Origin: Megalonaias nervosa
Lineage: Eukaryota; Mollusca; Bivalvia; Unionida; Unionidae
Direction of reading: 5' to 3'
Assembly: GCA_016617855.1 (NCBI GenBank)
Contig: JAECUM010003293.1
Span: 21,892-85,891 of the forward strand
DNA: 64,000 nt
In this document: positions 34,781 through 49,500 of the stretch, in pieces
Position numbering within the stretch: position 1 is the first letter of the stretch
Layout: every line of letters starts with the position of its first letter
The notes under the pieces: model-generated
Told to the model about the DNA's origin: nothing
Databases searched by the model: none
Seen by the model: the letters and a program-made list of their open reading frames with translations, nothing else
Made by a program: the position numbers and the translations under genes

Positions 34781-35112
34781 CCGTAGATGATCAGCGATGC
34801 TACGATGTGCTTAAAGATTTTAATGAAGAAGCGAAGTCGTTGGCGACGACGGAGTCATTGGATGATGATAATGATATTGTTGATTTTATCACCGATATTG
34901 ATGAAGCTCCATCTGTGGATGATCTCGATGCATGTATTAATAAGCTCGTAGTATACGATGATGTTATGCTGGACAGACAAAGAAACCCAGCTAGGATATT
35001 CTCACGAGGTAGACACAAAATCACTGATATTATATATGTTACCCAGCGATATACACAAATACCTAAAGTGAACCACAACGAGTGTGTGTACGACGCGCAA
35101 ACGAATATATGA
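34772..35112 (+). pseudogene. Partial duplicate of the Element 2 packaging ATPase
   Basis: Inverted copy of part of the ATPase at 31,261-31,952. It starts inside the gene (APSVDDQRCY at the junction), keeps Walker B LVVYDDVML, and continues past the point where the left copy changes frame (DIIYVTQRYTQIPK). It then jumps at about 35,072 to sequence lying beyond the gene, having lost about 230 bases that the left arm keeps (31,240-31,466). It lacks the P-loop. It shows that the inverted duplication cut through the gene. Confidence 0.85.
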
Positions 35113-35830
35113 GCCTGAAAACTTAAACTTGTAACTCCACAATTTATTAAAGGTAGATGACACCCACACATATTACATACTTGCAGGGTGGTATGTATGT
35201 ATGTATGTATGTATGTATGTATGTATGTATGTATGTATGTATGTAGGTGTGCTGGGTTTAAAGGCAGGTCAGCAGACAACTGGCTATATGTGTCAAATAT
35301 AACATGCTGAACTGACTACCCATCAACGCTGAGAGATCGTATCATTGGTAGAGATCGTATCATCGGTATACACATGAAGACGAGATATTTGATTTCAATA
35401 GTTAACTTGTTTATACACCAACATTGCGAGGACTTATCGTGCTACATGTTTACACACCAACGTTGAGAGGACTGCACAAATTAGGTGTGTATTCTCTCAT
35501 TTGTAAAGCAATTAGCATTAATCTTAGAAAATTATTAATTACATACTTTTGCTATTAGGGATATATTTAACACAGGGCGTTTGGATAGTGAGAATGATAT
35601 AATGGATGGTATATTGGGTGTAATGGATAGTATTTTGGGGGTGTTTGGGATATATATTTTGTGAGCTTCTCTTACATTCTAAGCGAGCACAAGACATTTT
35701 GGATAGTGAGTATGATATGTTGGATAGCATAGTGGTGTGATGGATAATATTTTTTGTGGTGTAAAGGATAGATTATTTTGGGAAATTTCATCTTCTTCTC
35801 TTACATTCTAAGCTAACGCACAACGTTAGG

Positions 35831-36004
<174 letters not shown>

Positions 36005-36335
36005 ATTGGTCTTTGTTTGTCCCTATAAAATTCCCTTTGAATGTCCAGACCGTCAAAAAAGCAATACCAGTGTCAAAAGAGACAAAAGTCAGGATACCTG
36101 TTATCATTGTGAAGAGAAAGGACATTGGTCTTCAGACTGCCCTAAGAAACAACAGGAGTATGAGGAAGAAGAAGAGGTGCCCTCGGCAAAAGACCACCGG
36201 CATGTCCAGAGAGAAAAGAAAGAGAAGAAAAGAAGGTGAGAAAAAGGTGAGAAAGAAGAGGAGGAGAAAACACTGTGACAGTGAAGAAATTCAGAAAACA
36301 GAGAGAGTGAACAAAAAAGACAGAATAAATCTATG
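36005..36335 (+). pseudogene. CCHC zinc-knuckle protein fragment, right arm
   Basis: Counterpart of the left-arm fragment: CYHCEEKGHWSSDC, an acidic stretch, a KKRR-rich tail, then AATAAA near 36,325. Preceded by (GT)n and by CCCTATAAAATT, a TATA-like box that also occurs near 37,262, 40,750 and 44,217. The N-terminal part of the protein is absent. Confidence 0.45.
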
Positions 36336-36589
36336 AACGTTTTAAAGTTGTGTTGTGTTGTGACATTGGATTGAAAAATTTGTACCAGAATAGACCAGAC
36401 AGAAAAAAAAACATAAGTGTTTGCTAGTTTTGATTTTTTAGAACGATAAAGGGCCTACACTCACGCACTTACACACGTATGTCATGAGTTAAAAAAGGGA
36501 TTTTGAGTTTTCATTAATTGAGGCAAAATGAATATTAACCCTTCACTCCTTCACTGATGTGTGTGTGTGTGTGTGCGTATGTGTGTGTT

Positions 36590-36931
36590 TGAATGCATCC
36601 ACGTACGTTTGTGTGGATAGTTGATATGGTGTTTTGTCTTCTCTTCCTTCATTTGTGTGAATAGTAGAGTGCGTGTTTTATGCGTTCGCTTCCGTTTGTG
36701 TGGATAGTATATATGGTGTGTGTTTTGTATGCGTTCGCGTACGTTTGTGTGGATAGTATAGTGTGTTGTATGCATTCACGTTCATTTGTGTGGATAGTAT
36801 AGTGTGTGTGGTTTTCTTCTCTTCCCTTTTTGTGTGGATAGTATAATGTGTGTGTGTTTTATGCGTTCGCGTCCGTTTGTGTAGATCGTAAATATGGTAT
36901 GTGTTTTCTTCTCTTCCCGTTTGTGTGGATA

Positions 36932-37026
<95 letters not shown>

Positions 37027-37215
37027 GTGTGTGTGTGTGTGTGTTTTATGCATACGCGTTCGTTTGTGTGGATAGTAAATATGTTATATTTTATGCATTC
37101 TCATTCGTTTGTGTGGATAGTATATATGGGTATGTTTTATGCGCTCATGTTCATTTGTTTGGATAGTATATGTATAAGTGTTTTATGCGTTCTCATTTGT
37201 TTGTGTGGATAGAAT
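36590..37215 (+). repeat. 45-50 bp minisatellite with (GT)n, right-arm unit 1 (also 40,070-40,700 and 43,555-44,165)
   Basis: Repeats of the core GTTTGTGTGGATAGTA interrupted by a long (GT)n run at 36,936-37,044, 40,419-40,532 and 43,899-43,995 in the three units. Confidence 0.85.
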
Positions 37216-38199
37216 ATATTGATTTTTTTTTCTCCCTTTCTTCTGTGTGAGCATTGGTCTTTGTCCCTATAAAACTGCCTTTATCCATATCAAATTCATT
37301 TCACCTACCTACTTACCTACCTACCTATAGTATCGCGTATTCAGGTCGTCCAGTTCAGCGACGTCACTGAAGCTAGAAATGTTCAGGGTATAAATATAGA
37401 CTTGGGTTTTCCACAGGTTGTAGATATAAATAGATACTAGGTCTAAATGAAAAATGTGATTCGCTTTCTTGTTCGGCTGTTGCCATTATTCCTCTAGTGT
37501 TGAGTAAAGTGACGTCATTGAAGCTGGAAAGTTTGAGACTATAAATATAGACTTGGGTTTTCCACAGGTTGTAGCTATAAATAGATACTAGGTCTAATTG
37601 AAAAATGTGATTCTCGTTCGTGTTCGGCTCTTGCCATTATTCCCCTAGTGTGGAGTAAAGTGACGTCATTGAAGCTGGAAAGTTTGAGACTATAGATATA
37701 GACCTGGGTTTTCCACAGGTTGTCATTATAAAAAGATACATGAGTGTTTATTCACGATCGTCACACAAGTTGAGACTATAAATAGTTACTAGGTTTATCC
37801 ATTTTAGTCTAAACCATTGTAACCTAATGTTCAGGGACATGTTTAGTCTCCGTTAAATTCTGGGACAATTTAGTAATTTTAGCATTACTTTTAGTCACAT
37901 CCTTTTGGCATTGGTCTTTTCCTTCATTATAGCTATTTATAGCACCATTACAGTTATGCAAATTTATGAACATCGCCAACATAATTGCAGGTCTAGGTAA
38001 TGCTTTATATATAAATCTCGGGCTTGTATTAGCATATGTCTCTCTCTCTGTCTATTGTGTTTGTCTCTACCTAGAGTGGTAGCCACGCGTATTCAGATCA
38101 GCCACTTGCTACATTGTTACAAGTGTCCAGTACCGTGACGTCACCCTACCTGTTCCATTCCTATTGTCGCTCTACAGTCCCAATCTTATATATAGTGTT

Positions 38200-39143
38200 C
38201 TATAAAATGTGAGGCTATATCGCCCCAATCTTAATTTATAATACGTATACGGTCTATAAAATTTGAGGCTATAGTGCAAACGACCAAATTTAACATTACG
38301 GTCTACGTGAGCCTGTAAATTTTGAGGCTACTGTACAACTGACCAAAATTAAAATTACGGTCTACGTGAGGCTATAAATTTTGAGGCTATAGTGCAACTA
38401 CCAAATTTAAGATAGAAGTCTACGTGAGGCTATAAATCTTGAGGCCATAGTGAAAAAAAACTAAATTGAACATAGAAGTCTACGTGTTCTATAAATCTTG
38501 AGGCTATAGTGCAAACAACCATATTTAACATAGAAGTCTACGTGAGGCTATAAATTTTGAGGCTACTGTACAACTGACCAAAATTAACATTACGGTCTAC
38601 GTGAGGCTATAAATCTTGAGGCTATAGTGCAACCACTAAATTTAAAATAGAAGTCTACGTGAGGCTATAAATCGTGAGGCTATAGTGAAAAAGACCAAAT
38701 TTATGATAGAAGTCTAGGTGAGGCTATACATTTTGAGGCTACTGTACAACTGACCATAATTAACATTACGGTCTGCGTGAGGCTATAAATCTTGAGGCTA
38801 TAGTGCAAATTACCAAATTTAACATAGAAGTCTACGTGAGGCTATATATCTTGAGGCCATAGTGAAAAAGATCAAATTTAACAGAGAAGTCTACGTGAGC
38901 CTATAAATCTTGAGGCTATAATGCAACGACCAAATTTAATATAGAAGTCTACTTGAGGCTATAAATCTTGAGGCTATAGAGAAAAAGACCAAATTTAACA
39001 TAGAAGTCTACGTGAGGCTATACATTTTGAGGCTACTGTACAAGTGACCAAAATTAACATTTCGGTCTGCGTGAGGCTATAAATCTTGAGGCTATAGTGC
39101 AAATTACCAAATTTAACACAGAAGTCTACGTGAGGCTATATAT
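38200..39143 (-). repeat. 60-bp minisatellite, right-arm unit 1 (also 41,685-42,628 and 44,998-45,474)
   Basis: About 15 units in units 1 and 2 and about 8 in unit 3, each with TGAGGCTATA motifs and GTCTACGTGAGGC. Inverted relative to the left-arm array of about nine units. Confidence 0.85.
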
Positions 39144-40421
39144 GTAATGTTGTATAAGTCCCTGTCTCTAACCATGTTTCTATGTGTATATCACTATTGT
39201 ATATGTCCCAACCTAGGTAGCCGCACGTATTCAGGTCAGCCACTTGCCACATTGTTATAAGTGTCCAGTACCGTGACTTCACCCTACCTGTTCCATTTCC
39301 CTTGTCGCTCAACAGACCCACTATTTTCTGACGCTATACAGGCCCAATATTTTTTGACGCTATACAGGCCCAATTTTCCCCATGTTAAAGTCCCATTTGT
39401 CGCTAAAGTGGCCCCATATACTACTCGAACAGGCACAAAAGACCTCGAAATTACGTGCGTAGCATGAAGGGACATATGAGAGGCATATATGATTGTTAAG
39501 GCGTTTGGACACTATTCCATATTCCAGTGCGTACCTACTCACAGATAAGAGGACTGATGTCACTTTCAGTTTTGCGATTAATTCATTGACCATATTACGT
39601 CACTATCTGAGCAGTGCGGACCACATAACGCAATATATCATTAGAATATTTTTGTTCATAGTGAAATAAACAGGGTTTTTAAAATATCGAAATAAGTTGG
39701 TATTGAGCGAAATGTATTTGTCTACAACTTAACCCCTTAGCAGATTCTCTATAAGCAATTTCCGTATACTTGAATGTGGTAGAGTGTGGTAGGACGGAAC
39801 TTTAAATCCAACAAGATGTTGTTTAAGCTTGTTTAATCTATAATTTTGAAGCCAAATAGTTTATAACAGCTAATACTACTTCCAAGATTCTGAAAGGCTA
39901 CATCAGAAGGAAATTATCAAATGCGACTTTATTTGCATAGTGTTATTCACACACGTACGTCATGGGTTAAAAAAGGGATTTTGAGTTTTCATTAATTGAG
40001 GCAAAATGAATATTAACCCTTCACTCATTTACTGATGTGTGTGTGTGTGTGTGCGTATGTGTGTGTTTGAATGCATTCACGTACGTTTGTGTGGATAGTT
40101 GATATGGTGTTTTGTCTTCTCTTCCTTCATTTGTGTGAATAGTAGAGTGCGTGTTTTATGCGTTCGCTTCCGTTTGTGTGGATAGTATATATGGTGTGTG
40201 TTTTGTATGCGTTCGCGTACGTTTGTGTGGATAGTATAGTGTGTTGTATGCATTCACGTTCATTTGTGTGGATAGTATAGTGTGTGTGGTTTTCTTCTCT
40301 TCCCTTTTTGTGTGGATAGTATAATGTGTGTGTGTTTTATGCGTTCGCGTCCGTTTGTGTAGATCGTAAATATGGTATGTGTTTTCTTCTCTTCCCGTTT
40401 GTGTGGATAGTATATATGTGT

Positions 40422-40536
<115 letters not shown>

Positions 40537-43500
40537 CATACGCGTTCGTTTGTGTGGATAGTAAATATGTTATATTTTATGCATTCTCATTCGTTTGTGT
40601 GGATAGTATATATGGGTATGTTTTATGCGCTCATGTTCATTTGTTTGGATAGTATATGTATAAGTGTTTTATGCGTTCTCATTTGTTTGTTTGGATAGAA
40701 TATATTGATTTTTTTTTCTCCCTTTCTTCTGTGTGAGCATTGGTCTTTGTCCCTATAAAACTGCCTTTATCCATATCAAATTCATTTCACCTACCTACTT
40801 ACCTACCTACCTATAGTATCGCGTATTCAGGTCGTCCAGTTCAGCGACGTCACTGAAGCTAGAAATGTTCAGGGTATAAATATAGACTTGGGTTTTCCAC
40901 AGGTTGTAGATATAAATAGATACTAGGTCTAAATGAAAAATGTGATTCGCTTTCTTGTTCGGCTGTTGCCATTATTCCTCTAGTGTTGAGTAAAGTGACG
41001 TCATTGAAGCTGGAAAGTTTGAGACTATAAATATAGACTTGGGTTTTCCACAGGTTGTAGCTATAAATAGATACTAGGTCTAATTGAAAAATGTGATTCT
41101 CGTTCGTGTTCGGCTCTTGCCATTATTCCCCTAGTGTGGAGTAAAGTGACGTCATTGAAGCTGGAAAGTTTGAGACTATAGATATAGACCTGGGTTTTCC
41201 ACAGGTTGTCATTATAAAAAGATACATGAGTGTTTATTCACGATCGTCACACAAGTTGAGACTATAAATAGTTACTAGGTTTATCCATTTTAGTCTAAAC
41301 CATTGTAACCTAATGTTCAGGGACATGTTTAGTCTCCGTTAAATTCTGGGACAATTTAGTAATTTTAGCATTACTTTTAGTCACATCCTTTTGGCATTGG
41401 TCTTTTCCTTCATTATAGCTATTTATAGCACCATTACAGTTATGCAAATTTATGAACATCGCCAACATAATTGCAGGTCTAGGTAATGCTTTATATATAA
41501 ATCTCGGGCTTGTATTAGCATATGTCTCTCTCTCTGTCTATTGTGTTTGTCTCTACCTAGAGTGGTAGCCACGCGTATTCAGATCAGCCACTTGCTACAT
41601 TGTTACAAGTGTCCAGTACCGTGACGTCACCCTACCTGTTCCATTCCTATTGTCGCTCTACAGTCCCAATCTTATATATAGTGTTCTATAAAATGTGAGG
41701 CTATATCGCCCCAATCTTAATTTATAATACGTATACGGTCTATAAAATTTGAGGCTATAGTGCAAACGACCAAATTTAACATTACGGTCTACGTGAGCCT
41801 GTAAATTTTGAGGCTACTGTACAACTGACCAAAATTAAAATTACGGTCTACGTGAGGCTATAAATTTTGAGGCTATAGTGCAACTACCAAATTTAAGATA
41901 GAAGTCTACGTGAGGCTATAAATCTTGAGGCCATAGTGAAAAAAAACTAAATTGAACATAGAAGTCTACGTGTTCTATAAATCTTGAGGCTATAGTGCAA
42001 ACAACCATATTTAACATAGAAGTCTACGTGAGGCTATAAATTTTGAGGCTACTGTACAACTGACCAAAATTAACATTACGGTCTACGTGAGGCTATAAAT
42101 CTTGAGGCTATAGTGCAACCACTAAATTTAAAATAGAAGTCTACGTGAGGCTATAAATCGTGAGGCTATAGTGAAAAAGACCAAATTTATGATAGAAGTC
42201 TAGGTGAGGCTATACATTTTGAGGCTACTGTACAACTGACCATAATTAACATTACGGTCTGCGTGAGGCTATAAATCTTGAGGCTATAGTGCAAATTACC
42301 AAATTTAACATAGAAGTCTACGTGAGGCTATATATCTTGAGGCCATAGTGAAAAAGATCAAATTTAACAGAGAAGTCTACGTGAGCCTATAAATCTTGAG
42401 GCTATAATGCAACGACCAAATTTAATATAGAAGTCTACTTGAGGCTATAAATCTTGAGGCTATAGAGAAAAAGACCAAATTTAACATAGAAGTCTACGTG
42501 AGGCTATACATTTTGAGGCTACTGTACAAGTGACCAAAATTAACATTTCGGTCTGCGTGAGGCTATAAATCTTGAGGCTATAGTGCAAATTACCAAATTT
42601 AACATAGAAGTCTACGTGAGGCTATATATGTAATGTTGTATAAGTCCCTGTCTCTAACCATGTTTCTATGTGTATATCACTATTGTATATGTCCCAACCT
42701 AGGTAGCCGCACGTATTCAGGTCAGCCACTTGCCACATTGTTATAAGTGTCCAGTACCGTGACTTCACCCTACCTGTTCCATTTCCCTTGTCGCTCAACA
42801 GACCCACTATTTTCTGACGCTATACAGGCCCAATATTTTTTGACGCTATACAGGCCCAATTTTCCCCATGTTAAAGTCCCATTTGTCGCTAAAGTGGCCC
42901 CATATACTACTCGAACAGGCACAAAAGACCTCGAAATTACGTGCGTAGCATGAAGGGACATATGAGAGGCATATATGATTGTTAAGGCGTTTGGACACTA
43001 TTCCATATTCCAGTGCGTACCTACTCACAGATAAGAGGACAGATGTCACTTTCAGTTTTGCGATTAATTCATTGACCATATTACGTCACTATCTGAGCAG
43101 TGCGGACCACATAACGCAATATATCATTAGAATATTTTTGTTCATAGTGAAATAAACAGGGTTTTTAAAATATCGAAATAAGTTGGTATTGAGCGAAATG
43201 TATTTGTCTACAACTTAACCCCTTAGCAGATTCTCTATAAGCAATTTCCGTATACTTGAATGTGGTAGAGTGTGGTAGGACGGAACTTTAAATCCAACAA
43301 GATGTTGTTTAAGCTTGTTTAATCTATGATTTTGAAGCCAAATAGTTTATAACAGCTAATACTACTTCCAAGATTCTGAAAGACTCAATCAGAAGGAAAT
43401 TATCAAATGCGACTTTATTTGCATAGTGTTATTCACACACGTACGTCATGGGTTAAAAAAGGGATTTTGAGTTTTCATTAATTGAGGCAAAATGAATATT

Positions 43501-43892
43501 AACCCTTCACTCATTTACTGATGTGTGTGTGTGTGCGTATGTGTGTGTTTGAATGCATTCACGTACGTTTGTGTGGATAGTTGATATGGTGTTTTGTCTT
43601 CTCTTCCTTCATTTGTGTGAATAGTAGAGTGCGTGTTTTATGCGTTCGCTTCCGTTTGTGTGGATAGTATATATGGTGTGTGTTTTGTATGCGTTCGCGT
43701 ACGTTTGTGTGGATAGTATAGTGTGTTGTATGCATTCACGTTCATTTGTGTGGATAGTATAGTGTGTGTGGTTTTCTTCTCTTCCCTTTTTGTGTGGATA
43801 GTATAATGTGTGTGTGTTTTATGCGTTCGCGTCCGTTTGTGTAGATCGTAAATATGGTATGTGTTTTCTTCTCTTCCCGTTTGTGTGGATAG

Positions 43893-43998
<106 letters not shown>

Positions 43999-46900
43999 AT
44001 GCATACGCGTTCGTTTGTGTGGATAGTAAATATGTTATATTTTATGCATTCTCATTCGTTTGTGTGGATAGTATATATGGGTATGTTTTATGCGCTCATG
44101 TTCATTTGTTTGGATAGTATATGTATAAGTGTTTTATGCGTTCTCATTTGTTTGTTTGGATAGAATATATTGATTTTTTTTCTCCCTTTCTTCTGTGTGA
44201 GCATTGGTCTTTGTCCCTATAAAACTGCCTTTATCCATATCAAATTCATTTCACCTACCTACTTACCTACCTACCTATAGTATCGCGTATTCAGGTCGGC
44301 CAGTTCAGTGACGTCACTGAAGCTAGAAATGTTCAGGGTATAAATATAGACTTGGGTTTTCCACAGGTTGTAGATATAAATAGATACTAGGTGTAATTGA
44401 AAAATGTGATTTTTCGTTCGTGTTCGGCTCTTGCCATTATTCCCCTAATGTGGAGTAAAGTGACGTCATTGAAGCTGGAAAGTTTGAGACTATAGATATA
44501 GACCTGGGTTTTCCACAGGTTGTAATTATAAATAGATACATGAGTGTTTATTCATGATCGTCACACAAGTTGAGACTATAAATAGTTACTAGGTTTATCC
44601 ATTTTAGTCTAATCCATTGTAACCTAATGTTCAGGGACATGTTTAGTCTCCGTTAAATTCTGGAACAATTTAGTAATTTTAGCATTACTTTTAGTCACAT
44701 CCTTTTGGCATTGGTCTTTTCCTTCATTATAGCTATTTATAGCACCATTACAGTTATGCGAATTTATGAACATCGCCAACATAATTGCAGGTCTAGGTAA
44801 TGCTTTATATATAAATCTCGGGCTTGTATTAGCATATGTCTCTCTCTCTCTGTCTATTGTGTTTGTCTCTACCTAGAGTGGTAGCCACGCGTATTCAGAT
44901 CAGCCACTTGCTACATTGTTACAAGTGTCCAGTACCGTGACGTCACCCTACCTGTTCCATTCCTATTGTCACTCTACAGTCCCAATCTTATATATAGTGT
45001 TCTATAAAATGTGAGGCTATATCGCCCCAATTTTAATCTATAATACGTATACGGTCTATAAAAGTTGAGGCTATAGTGCAAACGACCAAATTTAACATTA
45101 CGGTCTACATGAGGCTATACATTTTGAGGCTACTGTACAACTGACCAAAATTAAAATTACGGTCTACGTGAGGCTATAAATTTTGAGGCTATAGTGCAAC
45201 AACCAAATTTAAGATAGAAGTCTACGTGAGGTTATAAATCTTGAGGCTATAGTGCAAACGACCAAATTTAACATAGAAGTCTACGTGAGGCTATACATTT
45301 TGAGGCTACTGTACAACTGACCAAAATTAACTTTACGGTCTACGTGAGGCAATATATCTTGAGGCTATAGTGAAAAAGACCAAATTTAAAATAGAAGTCT
45401 ACGTGAGGCTATAAATTTTGAAGCTATAGTGCAAATTACCAAATTTAACATAGAAGTCTACGTGAGGCTATATATGTAATGTTGTATAAGTCCCTGTCTC
45501 TAACCATGTTTCTATGTGTATGTCTCTATTGTATTTGTCCCTGCCTAGGTAGCCGCACGTATTCAGGTCAGCCACTTGCCACATTGTTATAAGTGTCCAG
45601 TACCGTGACTTCACCCTACCTGTTCCATTTCCCTTGTCGCTCAACAGACCCACTATTTTCTGACGCTATACAGGCCCAATATTTTTTGACGCTATACAGG
45701 CCCAATTTTCCCCATGTTAAAGTCCCATTTGTCGCTGAAGTGGCCCCATATACTACTCGAACAGGCACAAAAGACCTCGAAATTACGTGCGTAGCATGAA
45801 GGGACATATGAGAGGCATATATGATTGTTAAGGCGTTTGGACACTATTCCATATTCCAGTGCGTACCTACTCACAGATAAGAGGACAGATGTCACTTTCA
45901 GTTTTGCGATTAATTCATTGACCATATTTCGTCACTATCTGAGCAGTGCGGACCACATAACGCAATATATCATTAGAAAACTTTTTGTTCATAGTGAAAT
46001 AAACAGGGTTTTTAAAATATCGAAATAAGTTGGTATTGAGCGAAATGTATTTGTCTACAACTTAACCACTTAGCGTATTCTCTAAAAGCAATTTTGCGTA
46101 TACTTGAATGTGGTAGAGTGTGGTAGGACGGAACCTTAAATCCAACAAGATGTTGTTTAAGCTTGTTTAATCTATAATTTTGAAGCCAAATAGCTTATAA
46201 TAGCTAAAACTACTTCCAAGCTCCTCAAAGGCTACATCAGAAGGAAATTATCAAATGCGACTTTATTTGCATAGTGTTATTCTGAAATTTCTAGGAAAAC
46301 AAATCTACGAGTGTTTTACAGCAAGACCCTGCTCCATTCGTCTAGTAAAGGTTCAGTTCTTAACTTCAATTATGGTAAATATATTTTCTCGAGCTATTTA
46401 ATCCGTTCAAACGTTTCGTGCATTTACATACATCACTCGTTTCACTCAAGCTGCATTTGACCTTCAAACGCATTTACCTAACCGTGATAATTCTGCCGAT
46501 TTCAACATGTTTGAGACGTATGATTTTGAGTGCTCACTTGAGGTGCCACTTCAAACATATTTTACGATCAATTTTATTTTGTCTCCTAGATCATTCAGAT
46601 CTTGTGATTTTTTTCAACTTTTATTAACCGCATTAATCTTGATTTAAAGATAGAAAGCCCACCTGAATATCATTCAGTTTCTTTGTATGGATTTAAACAT
46701 GTCAAGGCACTGTCCTAGATAACTTTAGAAATGTACTTTTGTTTTTGTTACTACGTGTTCTAGCCCATGCAAGCTCAATAACATAATCTACATTATACAT
46801 TAGCATAATGATGCATGCAAGTGCAATACAGTAAGCTGCATTATTCAATAGCATAATGATTCACATGTGTAAGTTTGCTCCTTTAGTCGATTTTAGAGGC

Positions 46901-48544
46901 ACGTCAAAGGCATTATCTAGGTAATACGGGCTAAGTGCCCTCTCCAAGGACACCTCGACATATCATGACTCGTTAAACTGATGGCATACGTTGATAAATG
47001 CATCCATTGGTGATTTCTGGTTATACAATGTCTGCGCCTTTCATCGTGTTTGTTTAAGAACGAAACAATTTCATATATCAGTTGGTGAGCTCTGTACGCA
47101 TGTCTAGGGTGGTGTTTTAAGTTGTTTTAATTCAGTTTGTTAGTGAAGGAAAAAGTCGTGAAATATGAAAAGGTGTACGGCAACTAAATATTATGCATTG
47201 CCATCAATATTATACTAGTGAGATAGTTAAATATTTGGTAGGTGTCAAACTGTCTCTTATTTTGTGACAGAAGGCTTTTTCGAGTGGAATGGGAAGTGTT
47301 AGTGGGTGGGTATTGGTTGCATACATGTTGGGCTTTGAAAGAGACCCTGGACGTTGAGGGATTCACATGCAGTATTTTTTACTCGTTTTATAACAGATAA
47401 AAGACACAACCATTCAGGGGAAATATGTGCTATCAAGAAAAACCTTGTAATTACAAACACACTTATTGGCAGTGAAATGATATTGCTGTGGTAGTAGCAG
47501 TGTGTTTTTATTAAGAATGTGCTAAAAGAAAGGCAGATTAATTAGTTATATGGCTTGTATCCTGGTCAAATACTAAGGTCCATGCCAGGCCCTGTTACTT
47601 CATTTACATTTGACATGCAATGTTTGTAATGAGAATTCTCTGTTGGCATGTGTTGGTATGAACAGATTATGATGTATGCTTCCTAGGGGTTATGTTTGAC
47701 AAAGTAATTTTTAATATGATATGTATTTTCTGTTTAAAGTTTGAGTTTGTCATGTCATGCTTCTATGCAGCATTAAAATATGAGACTATCCCACCAGCAC
47801 GAGGGTAGGGGGATATCATGCATATAGTGAACATAGAAAGATGCCTGTAAATGTATAATATAGACATATGGATGGGTTATTACTGATACGATGCAATCAT
47901 AAAGCATAGAAGTAAAATAGTATCATTGCTTGAGTTGAGTTCAAACTTATTTAGCCAACAAGTTCTCTCCAGTGGTTATAGTGTCATGTATATCTTATTG
48001 TGTGATTAATTTTTGTCCATGATTGCATATTGTACTTTAAGTTTACGGTCTTTCGTAAACAAAATATTACCATAGCTTTCAGGATTTTATGGCCTAAACT
48101 TGTTTGCGACTTTATATTAATCTGCAAGGGAACTTGGTGACAATTTGATGGAATGTTCAACTAGAAATGACCCACATTTAAATACTTCCAGGGCATTATT
48201 TTGCGCTATAGATCACGTGACAGTTTGTAATTAATTAGAGATTTTGTAAACAAAGTCTTTATTGGTATCGTAAGAGGAGGCTGTTTAATCGTTTTAGTTG
48301 TGTTCAAATATAATTTAAAAGAAATCATTTATTTAAATTATTCATTGGCATTACAAATGGCTTAAATACTCTTGGACGCAAACACTACTTTGTGTTATGG
48401 AGATTTCATTCAAAGAAATTCTTGATTATATCAAGATATTCAAGACTATTGTAATTCATTCGGAGCATTCTTTTGGACCTATGATATGACATTTAGGATT
48501 ATTTGGGATTTAATTCACGACATTGTATGTGTCTTTTGAATTAT

Positions 48545-49500
48545 CACTTTAAATTCCACAAAATACATTATGTCGAGTCAATCCTACAGGAGAGTGAACT
48601 AGTAACAGCTTCTGATCAGACTCAGAGTTGACATTCATGGAACGGTCGTCGGCATATATCAGATTACGAACAGTCACTTCATGTAAAATTGTCATCGCCA
48701 GTAGTCTTCTCAGATTGAACAGTCTGCAGTCGGTCTGGATTCTAATGTCTATCCCAGAGTTATAGTCAAAGAAGGTATGAGTAAGAATGGCGGGGAACTT
48801 GCAACAGAAGTGGACTTTGGCCAATAACAGCCTTGTTTGACTTCATTAGTGACTGTAAATGAAACAGATGACTCACCGCCATCCACAACAGGAGCAAACA
48901 TGAATTGTGCCAATATCCACCAAAGGACTCCACGTCTGACTGCGTCAACAGTTTCCACGTCTGACTGCGTCAAAGGCTTTTGTCGGGTCGATGAATTTCG
49001 TCTACAGGTTGTGAGTTCTGTTCATGGCATTTCTCCTGGAGCTGGCGAGTTGAAAACTTCATATCTCTTATCCTCGCCCGTCAATGTAGCTATAATGGCT
49101 CTCTCATAGGAGTCTTTGATTGATGTGACACACAAGACGATTCCGCAGAATGCTGGAAATAACTTTGCCGGCTTTTACAAGGAGATACCTGTATGGTTTC
49201 TGCTGTATTGTCTGCTGCCTTTCCACTTGCACAAGTTTACGATGGATGCATCCTTGTACTCCTCGGTATAGTTCTCTGAGTCCACATTGATTGACAGGAT
49301 TCAGTTTGTTTATATGCCATGTGAGAGCTGTGCAAATTGTTATTAATATATCATCTGCTCAAGGTGTTTTGCCATTTGACAGCAGTTGGATTATTTTCAG
49401 AGCTTCAGTCAGCTCTGGTGGATCAACAAGTCATGTGTTGGTTTCCATTTTGGGCAACCGATTAATTGCCTACTCGCAAATAGATGACTAACGATTGAGG
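48545..49500 (-). mobile_element. Non-LTR retrotransposon reverse transcriptase fragment (right arm)
   Basis: Inverted counterpart of the left-arm fragment, longer at its 5' side. Minus-strand frames show an upstream block ELTEALKIIQLLSNGK near 49,350-49,410, then IHRKLVQVERQQ, VTNEVKQGC-type and LIYADDRSMN blocks. Frame changes and stops make it inactive. The extra 5' sequence shows that the right arm keeps the older state. Confidence 0.8.
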
